A DNA stretch of 64,000 nucleotides, taken from Sitta carolinensis (lineage: Eukaryota > Chordata > Aves > Passeriformes > Sittidae). This document shows positions 63,085 through 64,000 of this stretch, piece by piece (the first letter of the stretch is position 1; every line of letters begins with the position of its first letter). The translations under genes were made by a program, and so were the position numbers. The notes under the pieces were generated by a model that searched no databases, was not told where the DNA came from, and worked only from the letters and a program-made list of their open reading frames with translations. The stretch lies in contig CM063284.1 of assembly GCA_032173965.1 (NCBI GenBank), forward strand, positions 111,140,410 through 111,204,409, in the 5' to 3' direction.

Positions 63085-64000
63085 GTAAGAAGCATTACAC
63101 AATACCACTGTGAGAATATTATACCTATATGTCTATGTGGCCTATGTAGGGGCAAAAGTGAAGTTTATATTATTTGCTGGTCTTTCCTGACTTGGGTTTA
63201 ATGCTATCTTGATTGTCTTCTGAGCTAATAATTGCTTTTCTGTTAAATATGAAGATTTCTAACAACTCAGTCATCATTTGAATTTATAAGGAAAAGGATA
63301 TATTTTAAGTATATTCTATACTTAAAAACTTCCATCTAAGTTCTTCATAGCTCCTTGATTTCCAGCATCACAGGGAAAAACAGTGTTCTCAGCAGATTGT
63401 AGGACAATTCAAGTTTTAATTTTTGGGTGTTCAGATTTTTTTTTTTTCTTTCTTTATACTGAACCTTTCTTCTTGTTCTTTTTGCTTTGTGATCACTTCT
63501 TGCCAACAAACAAACATAGATAAAAATTCATGGATAAGTGCTGAAATTGTGAATGGCACCAAGTATGAACAAATAGAGCACGACTATGAAATGAGTGTAA
63601 AGCGTAACTATGGTGTGCCCATCACTTAAAAAGAAACGGTGGGAGTCATGCAAATTAGTAACTGGTGACTGATAGCACCAGCTTTCAGTAGTGTTTCTTG
63701 AGAGGTAATGGATTCATAGAGTTCAAGTATAAAGAAGTAGTTACGTTCTTTATCAGCTATCAGTTCTAATCAGCTTCTGTTCGCGTGACTATAGTCTACA
63801 AAATGTCAAGCATTTATTCTGTATTAAGCCAACTGCTTGTTTTTGAGCATATATTAACTGTGTTTATTTTTCAGAAAGTCCTCTGGTCTTAATTTGAAAA
63901 GACGCGGATAAGTGAATCTATCATTTACCTTGAGAGTTTGTCCCCAGTTCTACTCCCAAATTTTTAAAGGTGGTTTTTCTTCCAAATCTGAATTTGTCTA
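63085..64000 (+). other. Start of SPIDR intron 7
   Basis: AT-rich sequence after the exon 7 donor to the window edge. It contains the right copy of the 30-nt repeat at 63487-63516. An acceptor-like site at 63873-63874 is followed by sequence that only faintly resembles the next human exon and is not called. Confidence 0.6.
63487..63516 (+). repeat. 30-nt direct repeat, right copy
   Basis: Matches 62544-62573 at 28 of 30 positions (C/T and G/A differences). It lies in intron 7. The segment just after it reads open for about 35 codons, with no recognised homology. Confidence 0.8.

Noticed and set aside
63520..63628. Open stretch ending in VKRNYGVPIT, considered as the next exon
   Set aside because: No similarity to the SPIDR residues expected after exon 7, and no acceptor in the correct phase directly before it.
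63873..63917. Good acceptor TTTATTTTTCAG followed by a KSSGLNLK-like reading, considered as exon 8
   Set aside because: Resemblance to human RKSGVLTVK is weak, it would need another frame shift, and the following residues and a donor are missing.
1..64000. CRISPR array, operon, phage or other undescribed system
   Set aside because: No regularly spaced repeats, no clustered intact genes and clear vertebrate gene structure throughout; nothing supports such a system.

Overview
This window looks like bird nuclear DNA. It is AT-rich, intron-dominated sequence with sparse interspersed repeats. The recognisable repeats are CR1 LINE fragments, including the classic CR1 3' end with its TTCTATGATTCTG-type tail, and no mammalian SINEs are visible. 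One spliced gene on the + strand occupies almost the whole window. No bacterial genes, CRISPR array, operon or novel defence-type system is visible.

The gene is SPIDR (KIAA0146, scaffold protein involved in DNA repair), recognised from short stretches that match the vertebrate protein as I remember it. The window holds its promoter CpG island and seven coding exons: 2969-2989, 10205-10359, 10666-10744, 12233-12417, 15063-15220, 53593-53847 and 62984-63084. The gene runs off the right edge. Only about the first 270 residues are present, covering the N-terminal, acidic/Ser-rich, largely unstructured part. The rest of the protein lies beyond the window.

The main oddity is that the exons do not read through in one frame. 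Exon 2, exon 4 and the 3' end of exon 6 each need a switch equivalent to one lost base for the conserved protein to continue. The exon 5/exon 6 junction is out of phase by the same amount. All four breaks have the same sign, while splice sites and protein similarity on both sides of each break are preserved. Uncorrected single-base deletions in a draft assembly explain this most simply. A recently decayed gene, or an unrecognised small exon for the 5/6 junction, are alternatives.

Layout: 1-2290 is upstream, unassigned sequence. 2290-3450 is the CpG island, with a 13/31-nt minisatellite just upstream of a TATA-less promoter (CRE-like site, CCAAT box, GC boxes, E-box) and exon 1. 2990-10204 is intron 1, with an LTR-like composite repeat and a CR1 tail. 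10205-15220 carries exons 2-5 close together. 15221-53592 is a 38-kb intron 5 with several CR1 copies, a second GC-rich island at 16.26-16.56 kb, GC-rich patches near 33 kb, a second copy of the LTR-like repeat and a perfect hairpin. 53593-53847 is the GC-rich exon 6. 53848-62983 is intron 6, with a CR1 reverse-transcriptase fragment. 62984-63084 is exon 7, flanked by a 30-nt direct repeat. The remainder is the start of intron 7.
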